From Chromatiales bacterium (lineage in GTDB: Bacteria; Pseudomonadota; Gammaproteobacteria; Chromatiales; Chromatiaceae), in NCBI GenBank assembly GCA_024712425.1, contig JAKRWE010000012.1, positions 1 through 43,098 on the forward strand: a stretch of 43,098 bases of DNA. The letters are read 5' to 3'. The translations under genes and the position numbers were made by a program. Below the pieces are notes generated by a model. That model had not been told where the DNA came from. It was given only the letters and a program-made list of their open reading frames with translations, and made no database searches. Below are positions 24,377-32,906 of this stretch, piece by piece. Position 1 is the stretch's first letter. Every line of letters starts with the position of its first letter.

Positions 24377-26146
24377 ATGGCTCAACAGACCACCTTCGCA
24401 TTTGCCGATGCGAGCGATTGCCAATCCGTCTTTGACCCCGAGGCCTTTTTCGAGTCGGCCATCGAGGTCATCACCGACCACTACGCCAATACCGACTTTG
24501 GAGCGGTGGCCGTGGCATCGAGTTTTGGAAAGGACTCGACCCTGGTTGTGATCCTGGCCCTGGAGGCGATGCGCCGTCTCCAACGGCAGGGCCGTGCCAG
24601 CAAACCGCTCGTCATTATGACTTCCAACACCCGAATCGAGAATCCACTCGTGGAACGCATGGTAGGCACGGAAATGGACAAGATCCGGTCCTACGTGGCA
24701 CAGCACGACCTTCCAGTGCACATCGTGGTAGGCCGGTCCTCTCTGGCCAGCTCGTGGGCGGTCAAGCTGATCGCGGGGCAAGGCATCGCGCCGGTGCCAG
24801 GTGGACGCTCCTGGTGTACGGAAGACTGGAAGATCCGGCCGCTGCGAAAGGCGCTTGCCGCCTGGGCGAAAGCGCAGGGCATCGAGGGCGAGATCTTGAA
24901 GCTGACGGGGACCCGGTTCAGTGAGAGCCAAACGCGGGGTCGGAAGATGGCCGAGCGTGGCGAATCCGCCACCCGTTATACGCGAAACAAGCGGGATGAG
25001 GCGATTCTCAGCCCGATTGCGGATCTCTCCAGCGACGAGGTCTGGGAGATTCTCGGCCTGGTTCGGGGTGGACACCTGCCGGGCGCCTATTCGGATCTGG
25101 ATGCGCTGTTCGAGGTCTATGCCAAGGCTGGCGGCACATCCTGCGCGGTCATCGCCGACGAACGGTTGAATGACCAGCAGCGCGGAGAGTGCTCAGCACG
25201 CACAGGGTGCATGTTCTGCACCAAAGTGTCAAAGGACGAGTCCCTGGCGAACATGCTGGCCGATCACCCGGAACTGGCCAGTGTGTATGCGATCCGCGAG
25301 TGGATTGCCGCCATAACATTCGACTATGACCGACGGAACTGGATGGGTCGCACGATCCGCGATGGATATATCCGTGTGCAACCGGACAGCTACTCTCCGG
25401 CGGTCATGCAGGATTTGCTGCGCTACTGCCTGACGGCCGATGTTGAGGAACAGGCCCGCGCTGCCCGCGCGGGCGAAAAACCATTATTCCAGATCATCGG
25501 CCTGGATGCGCTTATCGCCATCGACTTTTATTGGAGCGTGTACGGTGCGGCTCCGGCCTTCGAGGCCTGGCGCATTCACAACGCCATCGTCGACAAAGGA
25601 GAACGGTACCACCCACCGACGCTGGCCCCCGCACCGCGCTCTCCCCTACCTACGCCCCGCTATCTCCCTGTCGGCGACAACTGGATGCAAGGGGGATACG
25701 ACCAGTGCGTCTACCGCTACAGTGGCTTGCGCGAGCCCTTGGCCGAGTCACTGGAAGCCGACACAGGCGCCGACCTTCCCCTTCGCACACTCGGCGATGG
25801 ACGTGAGATCCTGGCCATCACCCAGGGCGATGCGATGACCGTCGATCTGGAGTCCCAGGACAGCTGGGACTTCCTGCAGTTCATGCTCGATGATGAGATC
25901 CGCAATGCCGAAGCCTGGAGGGTTAAACCATCGACGGCCGCACGGACCTACCTGCGCTTCGGGTTGGTGGCATATCACGACCATGGGTTGCTTGATTTAT
26001 TGCTCAAGCGCGCCGCATTTCGCGAAGCGAATGGACTCTCCCGGGCGGAGGACGCTCAAATGCTCATGGAAAAAACGATCTCGGAAGCCGAACACCAGCG
26101 CGCCACTGATGCGACACCGTTCCCACCCCAAGGTATATTCGACTAG
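24377..26146 (+). CDS. Orphan DndC-like protein (PAPS reductase/ATP pyrophosphatase family)
   Basis: A 589-residue protein from ATG 24377, preceded by AAAGGAG at 9-bp spacing. The N-terminal domain is an adenine nucleotide alpha hydrolase: SSFGKDSTLVV P-loop (about residues 49-59), TSNTRIENPLV, RSWCTEDWKIRPL and GTRFSESQTRG. It continues with PIADLSSDEVWEIL and a Cys cluster CSARTGCMFC (about 272-281). These blocks match DndC, the sulfur-transfer ATPase of DNA phosphorothioation, in order and spacing. The C-terminal 250 residues are extra. No dndB, dndD, dndE or ssp genes lie in the window. Sulfur modification of nucleic acid or of another substrate is possible. Confidence 0.8.
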   Translation: MAQQTTFAFADASDCQSVFDPEAFFESAIEVITDHYANTDFGAVAVASSFGKDSTLVVILALEAMRRLQRQGRASKPLVIMTSNTRIENPLVERMVGTEMDKIRSYVAQHDLPVHIVVGRSSLASSWAVKLIAGQGIAPVPGGRSWCTEDWKIRPLRKALAAWAKAQGIEGEILKLTGTRFSESQTRGRKMAERGESATRYTRNKRDEAILSPIADLSSDEVWEILGLVRGGHLPGAYSDLDALFEVYAKAGGTSCAVIADERLNDQQRGECSARTGCMFCTKVSKDESLANMLADHPELASVYAIREWIAAITFDYDRRNWMGRTIRDGYIRVQPDSYSPAVMQDLLRYCLTADVEEQARAARAGEKPLFQIIGLDALIAIDFYWSVYGAAPAFEAWRIHNAIVDKGERYHPPTLAPAPRSPLPTPRYLPVGDNWMQGGYDQCVYRYSGLREPLAESLEADTGADLPLRTLGDGREILAITQGDAMTVDLESQDSWDFLQFMLDDEIRNAEAWRVKPSTAARTYLRFGLVAYHDHGLLDLLLKRAAFREANGLSRAEDAQMLMEKTISEAEHQRATDATPFPPQGIFD

Positions 26147-26156
26147 CAGGCCTGCC

Positions 26157-26357
26157 ATGTATCTCTACACGATGGCCGACTACATGACCAAAGCGCACCG
26201 CGTCGATCTTATGCCCGACGGCATGGTGGTCTTCCCCGATGGAGATCGCTTCCCAATCGAGGACTATGGCGACTGCCTGATCAGTCCGGTGCCCGTAGAC
26301 AACCCATTTGACGTATGGGCCAAAACGACTGAGGGAAGTCCCGACCCTTCGGTATAG
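26157..26357 (+). CDS. Small unknown protein (66 aa)
   Basis: Starts 10 bp after the DndC-like stop, so it is probably in the same transcript. The protein is acidic, with VDLMPDGMVVFPDGDRFPIED suggesting a small beta barrel. It has no zinc site and no membrane segment. No family recognised. It may be a partner of the DndC-like protein or an unrelated backbone gene. Confidence 0.5.
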   Translation: MYLYTMADYMTKAHRVDLMPDGMVVFPDGDRFPIEDYGDCLISPVPVDNPFDVWAKTTEGSPDPSV

Positions 26358-26457
26358 CGATGCCGGGTTCCTATACGGATTGGGTCAAGATCGGCGTCTG
26401 GCTGGTTGCATTCTTCAGCGTCATGGCAAGATAGTTGCCAAAAGCAGGAGAGCATCA

Positions 26458-26646
26458 ATGCAGGAGAGCGACATCACTTGGCCCAAGAATCCGGATCGCT
26501 GCCGCTGCGGCAGTACGACGTTGCGTGAAACCGATAAATGGCTGGTCTGCCAGAACTGTGGCCGCGTCGGCAGGGTGGTCCACGGCGTTTCCAACATGGA
26601 CCACCTATCGCCCCATCCGCTCCTGGATCGCTATTTCCCTCGCTGA
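26458..26646 (+). CDS. Small zinc-ribbon protein (62 aa)
   Basis: ATG at 26458 with AGGAG about 9 bp upstream. Two Cys knuckles, CRCGS and CQNCG, 17 residues apart, form a treble-clef or rubredoxin-like zinc ribbon. The rest is polar. Such small zinc ribbons on plasmids and phages often bind nucleic acid or a partner protein. The function is unknown. Confidence 0.6.
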   Translation: MQESDITWPKNPDRCRCGSTTLRETDKWLVCQNCGRVGRVVHGVSNMDHLSPHPLLDRYFPR

Positions 26647-26708
26647 CTTCTGGCGGCGCATTATGTCTGTGCCTGGCGTTAAACGAAGATTATTCCTCGC
26701 CTAGGATC

Positions 26709-27746
26709 GTGTCTCAAAACACCCTGGCCAATGGGCGGAATGTTGTCTGGTTCGACTTGACTCGTATGCAGGCTATCGTCACAGACGAGGCCGCCGCTGT
26801 ACTCGATGTAAAAATCGCACAGGTACGCGGGCCGCAATGGCCAGAGCAACCCGCCCATGGGCAAGTGCCGATTGTGTTCAACGAGGACGATATCCCTGGG
26901 GATTTGTTGCGTGCGTGGGAAGCGTCCGGTGATCGACCGGCGTACTTCGATGCACATTGGGAAGCGCCGTGGCTGCGTGGCGAAATCGACTTTCTCGTAC
27001 CGGCCGATTGTTCGAGCTGCCAACATCATTGGCATCCGGGTTGTTATCCAGGCGATCCAGAAATCGGTTCGTGTATCTATCCCTTCAGCCCAGGGGATTT
27101 TGTCCCCGAGTCGGAAAATACGATGCTGTATGATGCAGAGAACTGTGGATACAGATCCGCCTTTTTCGGCTCACGGTACGATGTCGTGCACCGTGAGTGG
27201 TTAAAAGAAGATCTCCTTCGGCGGCTCGACGGTGTTCTGTGGCGTCGCATCGGCAAGGATCGCGTGACACGGATCACCGATTGCACGTGGATCGAGACGA
27301 CGCTCTGCCCCGCTTATGCGCCGAATCTGGCCGATGAGGACCTCTTCGTCGATATTCTCAATACCGGCATTTCAGTGGACGGCATCTTCGGCATCCGATC
27401 ATTGGCCGAGGCGCAAAGGCAGGCAGAGTACCGTCGACTCGCGGAGCTCACCGAGATACTTCGCAATCGGTGGGAAGCGGCCATGTCCAACCACGATAGT
27501 GCGAAAGTCGTGGGCGCACGAATCACCAAACTCAATATCGACTCGCAGAAGTGCCACGCGTTCGTCGAACACGCCGCATCGCTCATCCGATCCGAAGAAT
27601 GTCGCAACATCCCGCGTTTGCGCACTGCGCTCTCGGCATGTCTCGGGAGCAATATCTCGCGGGGCGCGAAGCCCGTTCTCATCGAGAAAATTATCGAGCG
27701 ATGCCATCGCGACAAGACGCCTCCTCCGCCCTCTGAGGGGTCGTAG
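26709..27746 (+). CDS. Unknown protein with Cys/His-rich centre (345 aa)
   Basis: Start chosen at GTG 26709, because upstream codons in this frame overlap the zinc-ribbon gene and look non-native; ATG 26766 is an alternative. The N-terminal part has WFDLTRMQAIVTDEAAAVLD. The middle contains VPADCSSCQHHWHPGCYPGD (Cys and His that could bind metal) and a FFGSRYDVVHREWLKEDLLR helix. The C-terminal part (about 260-345) is helical and basic. No family recognised. It looks like a normal backbone gene of an integrative element. Confidence 0.55.
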   Translation: MSQNTLANGRNVVWFDLTRMQAIVTDEAAAVLDVKIAQVRGPQWPEQPAHGQVPIVFNEDDIPGDLLRAWEASGDRPAYFDAHWEAPWLRGEIDFLVPADCSSCQHHWHPGCYPGDPEIGSCIYPFSPGDFVPESENTMLYDAENCGYRSAFFGSRYDVVHREWLKEDLLRRLDGVLWRRIGKDRVTRITDCTWIETTLCPAYAPNLADEDLFVDILNTGISVDGIFGIRSLAEAQRQAEYRRLAELTEILRNRWEAAMSNHDSAKVVGARITKLNIDSQKCHAFVEHAASLIRSEECRNIPRLRTALSACLGSNISRGAKPVLIEKIIERCHRDKTPPPPSEGS

Positions 27747-27761
27747 CGCGATGGGGCAAGA

Positions 27762-28154
27762 ATGACTTGCATTTGTGTTGGAAAATTATCTTTAGAAATT
27801 GCGCTGTTGCTTGAGCAAGTCACGCCAGGACCCTGGGAGCCTAGTGTGCTCGGCAGCGCCCGCGCCGACAGAGCGCCGATTTTCATCGATGCCGATCGTC
27901 GGCGAATGTCGGTCATGGCCGGGCACAGCCCAGCGGGGCGTGAGGCCCAGGCCAATGTCCGGCTGGCTTCGATGGCGCCCGAGCTGGCGCGCACGGTGAT
28001 CGAGCAGGCGGAGCAGTTGGCGCGTTTTCGGCAGTGGGCGCAATCGCTTTGCGAGGCCACCACCTGCGCCGAGACCTTGGCCCGGCATGGACGCCACGCG
28101 CCCAACTGCCCGGTGGCCGACTTGGGACTTGAGCAGACCAATCCAAGAGGTTGA
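27762..28154 (+). CDS. Unknown 130-aa protein
   Basis: It begins 15 bp after the previous stop. Short opening TPGPWEPSVL pattern followed by IFIDADRRRMSVMAG and a helical ANVRLASMAPELARTVIEQA segment; this order recalls the small phage-type proteins of unknown role (ead/Ea22-like). C-terminal Cys and His residues (CETLARHGRHAPNCP type) may bind metal. The ribosome site is weak, so a start further in is possible. Confidence 0.45.
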   Translation: MTCICVGKLSLEIALLLEQVTPGPWEPSVLGSARADRAPIFIDADRRRMSVMAGHSPAGREAQANVRLASMAPELARTVIEQAEQLARFRQWAQSLCEATTCAETLARHGRHAPNCPVADLGLEQTNPRG

Positions 28155-28164
28155 GACGTTTTCG

Positions 28165-29022
28165 ATGGCCAGGCGAAGGAAGCGAAAAACCAAGCGCAGA
28201 GAAGTCCGGGTCCAGGTTCCCGACGGCTGGCTGAGCGGCTGGTGCGACGGGGCTTGCGCCGGCAATCCGGGTCCCATGGGCATCGGCGGTGTGCTGAGAG
28301 ACGGGCAGCAGGCGTTGGCGGAATTCAGCGAAACCGCCGGACCGGGAAGCAACAACGAGGCGGAATATCTGGCGATGATTCGGCTGCTCGAACTCGGCTT
28401 GGCGCATGGCGGAACCGCTCTGATGTGCCACAGCGACTCGGAGCTGGTGGTGAGGCAGTTAAACGGGGGCTATGCCGTACGCAAGCGTCACCTGTACCGG
28501 TTGTACCGCCAAGCTCTTCGCCTTGCCAATCAGTATCCCGGCGCTGTGCGGTTCGTCTGGATACCGCGCGACCAGAACACCGATGCCGATGCCCTGGCCA
28601 GCCGGGCCGTTGGCATGCCCCAGGCACCGATGCAAGAAGGACATGCCGAATCCTGGTGTCCTGACCCGGCATACCAGGCCGATCCGGAAGCCTTGGCGGC
28701 ATTGCCGCAAACCGGCGCAGCGATCGCGCGATTCCTTTCGCTTTCCTCGCCGCGCTTTCGGGATTACCTCGGTCTGCGCACCGGCGGCATGGATGGCTAT
28801 AGCCGTTTGCGAAGGGATCGACTGCGCGAAATCATCTCGTTGCGACATGGCCCTGGCGCCGTTGCATGGCTGGCCCGGGCGCTGGAGGATCTGGAAGACT
28901 CCGCCTACGGCAAGAACGCCCTGCGCTGGTGCGCACGTGGGCTCCTGCCGGATCTGGCGCTGAAGAAGGCCTCGGTCGATCTGGAAATGGCCAATCGCTT
29001 CGTGCGCAAAAAAACCGGTTAG
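28165..29022 (+). CDS. RNase HI with extra C-terminal domain
   Basis: A 285-residue protein. The RNase H type I catalytic set is complete: Asp28 in WCDGACAGNPG, Glu67 in NNEAEYLA, Asp91 in CHSDSELVVRQLNG, and Asp140/Asp142 in DQNTDADALA. The first 15 residues are very basic (RRRKRKTKRR), which could be a DNA/RNA-hybrid binding tail. Residues about 165-285 form a second, helical domain that I do not recognise (LSSPRFRDYLGLR, YSRLRRDRLREIISL). The enzyme would remove RNA from RNA-DNA hybrids, useful for replication of a plasmid-type element. Start ATG 28165 is preferred to the upstream one. Confidence 0.82.
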   Translation: MARRRKRKTKRREVRVQVPDGWLSGWCDGACAGNPGPMGIGGVLRDGQQALAEFSETAGPGSNNEAEYLAMIRLLELGLAHGGTALMCHSDSELVVRQLNGGYAVRKRHLYRLYRQALRLANQYPGAVRFVWIPRDQNTDADALASRAVGMPQAPMQEGHAESWCPDPAYQADPEALAALPQTGAAIARFLSLSSPRFRDYLGLRTGGMDGYSRLRRDRLREIISLRHGPGAVAWLARALEDLEDSAYGKNALRWCARGLLPDLALKKASVDLEMANRFVRKKTG

Positions 29023-29056
29023 TATGTGGTCCATTAAAAAGCCCGAAACCTAGGCG

Positions 29057-29578
29057 ATGACCCGCCGGCTACGAAGCGAGCTGGTCGCCCTGGTGCTGCA
29101 CACCAGCGAGGCCGATTGGGCAATCGTCTATCAGGCGCACCTCCCGTCTTTTGGAGGGGCGAGCCACTTGTACCTTTTCCATCGGCCACGAGGCGCGGCC
29201 AAGTACCACCCGCAGCATGAACACGAGCCGGCGGACGTCCGGAAGGCGCGTGGCTTGCGCCGCCTGATCCGGTATGTCTTGGGGCACGACATCGACTATC
29301 GCCAAGGCGATCCGAACACTTTTTCTTTGTCCTGGCTTCCGGTCACCGATCTCATCCAGCTCAATGGTGCGCGATACTTCGTCGATCGCTGTCTGGAACT
29401 CACGCGAGAGTCGTGGGAACCGGAAGAGTTAAAGGAGATCCTGGAATACCTCAACGATGTAGCCAATCAGCTGGCGCGAATGTTCTGGTACAGTGACCCC
29501 AGGGAGAATGACCTTTCCGCCATCGCTGAATTGCGCATAGAGATCGAGGCCCTTCGCACTCTCCTGGCAGACCAGTGA
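29057..29578 (+). CDS. Unknown 173-aa protein
   Basis: Begins 34 bp after the RNase H gene. Probably soluble. Visible features are LYLFHRPRGAAKYHPQHEHE (His-rich), GLRRLIRYVLGHDIDY and a long C-terminal amphipathic helix after WEPEELKEILEYL. No domain is recognised. Its position just before the ThiF gene makes it a candidate partner, but its length and composition do not match the PRTRC proteins I can recall. Confidence 0.5.
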   Translation: MTRRLRSELVALVLHTSEADWAIVYQAHLPSFGGASHLYLFHRPRGAAKYHPQHEHEPADVRKARGLRRLIRYVLGHDIDYRQGDPNTFSLSWLPVTDLIQLNGARYFVDRCLELTRESWEPEELKEILEYLNDVANQLARMFWYSDPRENDLSAIAELRIEIEALRTLLADQ

Positions 29579-29829
29579 TGCCTGGATCGGAAACACGCGC
29601 TTGCGGTTCGCAATCATCACAACCGGAGCCATTTCCATCGATAGCGTAGTTGCATTTTGACAAGCGTTGCGACAATGGAGACATCCACAACAAAGAGATG
29701 CGCCAATGTCAGCAACCTATTCTCTCCCGGCAGAATGGCTTGATCGCTCAATCAAGATCGCACTGGTCGGCGTCGGCGGCAACGGCTCAGAAATGCTCGA
29801 TGCGCTGGGCCGGATGCACCTGAGCCTAA

Positions 29830-31128
29830 CAGGCTGTTGAAATTCGCCGCCTGAAGTGGAAGATACCGGTAAGGAAGGAAGAAGGACGAGCAGTACGATG
29901 CGTGGCCCGGATATTCAACAAGATGCCCTGTTCAGCACGGTCAGCCCGGAATCCCGGGTGCCGAAGGATCACCCCTTGCGTCCGATACGCACGATGGTCG
30001 ATACCGCATTGCGGAAACTGGATACGGACTTCAATGCGCTGTACTCGGAGTATGGCCGCGATTCGATCCCTCCGGAGAAACTGCTGCGTGCGCAGTTGCT
30101 GATGGCGTTCTACACGATCCGCAGCGAGCGGCAGTTGATGGAGCAGATCGATTACAACCTCTTGTTTCGCTGGTTCGTCGGCTTCTCAATGGATGACCGT
30201 GTGTGGGATCACTCGACCTTCACCAAGAACCGCGACCGCCTGCTGGAAGGGGATATCGCCCGCCGCTTCTTTGCGCAGGTTCTGAGCCAAGCAAAACAGG
30301 CAGACCTCCTATCCAAAGAACACTTCAGTGTCGATGGAACGATGATTGAGGCCCTGGCCTCGCTCAAGAGCTATCGACCCAAGGATGAAGACGGTCCACC
30401 CGGTGGCGGTGGTCGTAACCCCGATGTGGATTTCCATGGGGAGAAGCGCTGCCGGGATACCCATGAGTCGAAGACGGACAAGGATGCCCTGCTGTTCAGG
30501 AAGAGCAAAGGCACAGCGGCAAAGCTGGCTTATCTGGGACATTTGCTAATCGAGAACCGGAACGGTCTGGTCGTCGATGCCCAGGTCACCCAGGCGACAG
30601 GTACCGCTGAGCGGGAAGCCGCTGTCGATATGGTCGAAGCGCTCGGTGGCACGCATCGCATGACACTGGGCGCGGACAAAAACTACGACACCAAGGGTTG
30701 TGTGGACGCACTGCGTTGCGCCAACGTGACGCCGCACGTTGCACAGAACACGAGCAACCGTTCATCGGCCATCGATGGACGCACCACCCACCACGCCGGT
30801 TATGCAACCAGTCAACGCTTCCGCAAGCGTATCGAGGAATGCTTTGGCTGGGCGAAGACCATCGGTGGGCTGCGCAAGAGCCATTTTGTTGGCCGTGAGA
30901 AGCTGGACTTCCGGTTCGTGCTGACCATGACCGCCTACAACCTGGTTCGGATGCGCAATCTGGGGGTGGTGGCATGTTGATCGAGAGTGTGTCGAGGGGT
31001 TGGTCTGCCCGGGGTCAGCATTTTCCAGTGCATTGGGCCTCTTGGGTCAACTCAACTCGCAACAATGGCCGTCGATCCCCTCCGTCTGGTGAAAACAGGG
31101 CAGAATCGGCACGGTTTTCAACAGCCTG
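29830..31128 (+). mobile_element. IS5-family element, copy 1 (complete)
   Basis: A 1299-bp element with 13-bp identical terminal repeats CAGGCTGTTGAAA and a clean 4-bp target duplication CTAA (29826-29829 and 31129-31132). The duplication and perfect reconstruction of the host gene show a recent simple insertion. A second copy in inverted orientation enters the window end at 42982. Confidence 0.95.
29898..30980 (+). CDS. IS5-family DDE transposase
   Basis: 360 residues from ATG 29898 (the frame is open to 29856). N-terminal DUF772-like domain (QLLMAFYTIRSERQLMEQI, FRWFVGFSMDDRVWDHSTF), then SVDGTMIEALAS (first Asp), TLGADKNYDTKGC (second Asp) and KRIEECFGWAKTIGGLRK (Glu). No frameshift. It should be active and able to mobilise both copies. 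Confidence 0.92.
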   Translation: MRGPDIQQDALFSTVSPESRVPKDHPLRPIRTMVDTALRKLDTDFNALYSEYGRDSIPPEKLLRAQLLMAFYTIRSERQLMEQIDYNLLFRWFVGFSMDDRVWDHSTFTKNRDRLLEGDIARRFFAQVLSQAKQADLLSKEHFSVDGTMIEALASLKSYRPKDEDGPPGGGGRNPDVDFHGEKRCRDTHESKTDKDALLFRKSKGTAAKLAYLGHLLIENRNGLVVDAQVTQATGTAEREAAVDMVEALGGTHRMTLGADKNYDTKGCVDALRCANVTPHVAQNTSNRSSAIDGRTTHHAGYATSQRFRKRIEECFGWAKTIGGLRKSHFVGREKLDFRFVLTMTAYNLVRMRNLGVVAC

Positions 31129-31819
31129 CTAAAGGCCGTCGGCCACCCTCACGGACTTCATGTGACGGCCTTCGACCCCGATGAGATCAGCGAATCCAAC
31201 ATCGTCCGACAGCGCTTCTATCCCGCCGAGATAGGCCAAAACAAGGCGGTCACCGCAATTCAGCGGATGAACGTCTACCTCGGAACCGATTGGGATGCGC
31301 ATCCCGACCGGGTCGAACAGATCGGCAACAGCATCGTCACGCACTACGATCTGGTGATCGGCTGCGTCGATTCGGTATCCGCGCGAAATACGATTGCAGG
31401 CCATCGGGATAAAGCATCGTGGCGCACCACACTGTATCTCGATCTGGGCAATGGCTCACACACCGGACAAGTCGTACTCGGCCACCTTGGGATCAGGGAT
31501 CAACCCTTTGTATTGCCCATCGTGCAAGACCTCTTTCCCGAGATCGCTGATGCGGAGGAAGAAGACGATGCCCCGAGTTGTTCCGCCGCCGAGTCGTTGA
31601 TGCGGCAAAACTTCGGCGTGAACCGCACGATGGCGACGATGGCGGCAAACCTGCTCTGGAATCTCTTGACCACGCCGGGAATCGACCACCACGGTTATTT
31701 CATCGACACCCGGACCGGCCAGATCAATCCCCTTCGGATCGACCCGGCATTGTGGGCTTCATTGGCAGGCCGCTCGTTCGATGATTGGTTGGTTAAGGCC
31801 GCTTAACCGAGGTGCCACG

Positions 31820-32047
31820 ATGACCGGCGAGCATAGCCCCACAAACTTGGCGGTAGGACAGCAAATCGAGATTTTGTCTCACCTCGACTTCGGCAAGGCC
31901 GTTTGGCGCCGTTATCTGGTACTGGACTGGGAGACACCTCGACCTGACGCCGAAGGACGCTGGCTTTTCACCGCCGCAACCCTCGATGGACAGCTGGGGC
32001 CGTGCCCGATGGTGGTACCACCGGACCGTGTAAAATGGGTCAGATGA
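31820..32047 (+). CDS. Unknown 75-aa protein
   Basis: Start ATG 31820 follows GAGGTGCCACG, which provides a GAGGTG ribosome site; the longer frame from 31781 overlaps the ThiF gene and is less likely. The sequence VGQQIEILSHLDFGKAVWRRYLVLDWE suggests a small beta-rich fold. The TGA overlaps the ATG of the following gene (ATGA), implying translational coupling. No family recognised. Confidence 0.55.
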   Translation: MTGEHSPTNLAVGQQIEILSHLDFGKAVWRRYLVLDWETPRPDAEGRWLFTAATLDGQLGPCPMVVPPDRVKWVR

Positions 32048-32499
32048 ACCCGCCAAAAACACCTATCGGCCACACGATCTTTGGCCGCCACGCCGCTATC
32101 CACATCACAGAGGACAGCAATCGGCATGGCCGCCACACCCTCGCCCTTGAGGGCGCGTTCAAGACCGGCGCTGACTACGACTGGCAGCAGAAACTCTCAC
32201 TCCAGCTGACCCTGCGAGAGCTGCCGATCTTTGCCGGCACCTGTTTGGGCTGGCGAACCGGGTGCGTGTTCGATCAGCGCGGGGGATCCGGCAAGGGATT
32301 TTCGCTCGAATGGCAGAAAGATCGGATCTTCATCCGGCTGTGGCAAGGGACTGGACACCAGTACCAGGTCCAAGCGGAACCAGCGGACATCTTCCATTTG
32401 TCAGCCTTGGCACTGCGCCAGTGCCAGGCACTCTATGGGCTGGATGGGGCTGGCGTTCACATGGTGCTGAAGGCCTGCGTATTGCCTGCTCATGAGTGA
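32044..32499 (+). CDS. Unknown 151-aa protein
   Basis: Coupled to the previous gene by an ATGA overlap. The sequence alternates strands and turns (LSLQLTLRELPIFAGTCLGW, GFSLEWQKDRIFIRLWQG) and appears to be a beta-sandwich or single-strand-binding-like fold, but no motif confirms this. It is the last gene of the rightward run that begins at 23866; a leftward gene ends 15 bp away. Confidence 0.5.
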   Translation: MNPPKTPIGHTIFGRHAAIHITEDSNRHGRHTLALEGAFKTGADYDWQQKLSLQLTLRELPIFAGTCLGWRTGCVFDQRGGSGKGFSLEWQKDRIFIRLWQGTGHQYQVQAEPADIFHLSALALRQCQALYGLDGAGVHMVLKACVLPAHE

Positions 32500-32514
32500 G
32501 CAGGCATTCACGAC

Positions 32515-32832
32515 TTAATCGTTGTTGGTTGGGGTGGCTTTACGACGACGGCGACGCTTTGGCTTGGTCAGGATATCGTACTGCTTGAGCAAGCCCTTCT
32601 GCTCGGTCGCAACGAAACGCGAGACCCGCTTCTCCATGGTGGCCAACGCCTTGAGCAGTGCTGCCACCTGGCGATCCTTCTGACGGCCCTCGGCCTTGAG
32701 TGTCCGGTTCTCTGCTTTCAGGTCCGCCACTTGCGTCCTCAGCTTCGCCAGGCGATCTGCATCACCGGCTGAACGTACTGCCGCCTTCTTCTTTGCGACA
32801 CGTTTCTTTGCTACTTTCTTCTTAACTGCCAT
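32515..32832 (-). CDS. Histone H1-like basic coiled-coil protein
   Basis: 105 residues, extremely basic at both ends. The N-terminus is a run of KKKVAKK/KKKAA repeats like the C-terminal tails of eukaryotic H1 and bacterial H1-like proteins. The middle (LAKLRTQVADLKAENRTLKA) is a coiled coil, and the tail ends KPKRRRRRKATP. Such proteins bind DNA non-specifically and compact it. A gene of this kind on a mobile element could mask foreign DNA. Leftward, divergent from the small membrane gene. Confidence 0.55.
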   Translation of the reverse strand: MAVKKKVAKKRVAKKKAAVRSAGDADRLAKLRTQVADLKAENRTLKAEGRQKDRQVAALLKALATMEKRVSRFVATEQKGLLKQYDILTKPKRRRRRKATPTNND

Positions 32833-32906
32833 TAGAATTCCTCTATTGCTCAATCTGTGCGCAACACTATAGTACAAAATCCCCATTTTTCTGCTGGAGG
32901 TTGCAC

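Larger units (their letters stand above)
29706..31806 (+). pseudogene. PRTRC-system ThiF-family protein, interrupted by IS5
   Basis: Bases 29706-29829 encode the N-terminus with the nucleotide-binding IALVGVGGNGSEML. Removing the IS (29830-31128) and one CTAA copy joins LGRMHLSL to KAVGHPHGLHVTAFD in frame. The restored gene has 265 residues. Later blocks NIVRQRFYP, GQNKAV, LVIGCVDSVSARN and DDAPSCSAAES, then DHHGYFIDTRTGQINPLRID, match the ThiF/E1-like member of the PRTRC cassette (ParB-related, ThiF-related). These adenylating enzymes activate a partner C-terminus or sulfur carrier. The intact 3' part has an ATG at 31162 and might make a truncated protein without the nucleotide loop. Confidence 0.85.

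Noticed and set aside
24377..26646. A complete DNA phosphorothioation (dnd or ssp) system
   Set aside because: Only a DndC-like protein is present; none of the neighbours resembles DndA, DndB, DndD, DndE or the Ssp proteins.
29057..32499. A full PRTRC cassette around the ThiF gene
   Set aside because: No ParB-like or other recognisable PRTRC protein was found; neighbouring genes are listed as unknown.
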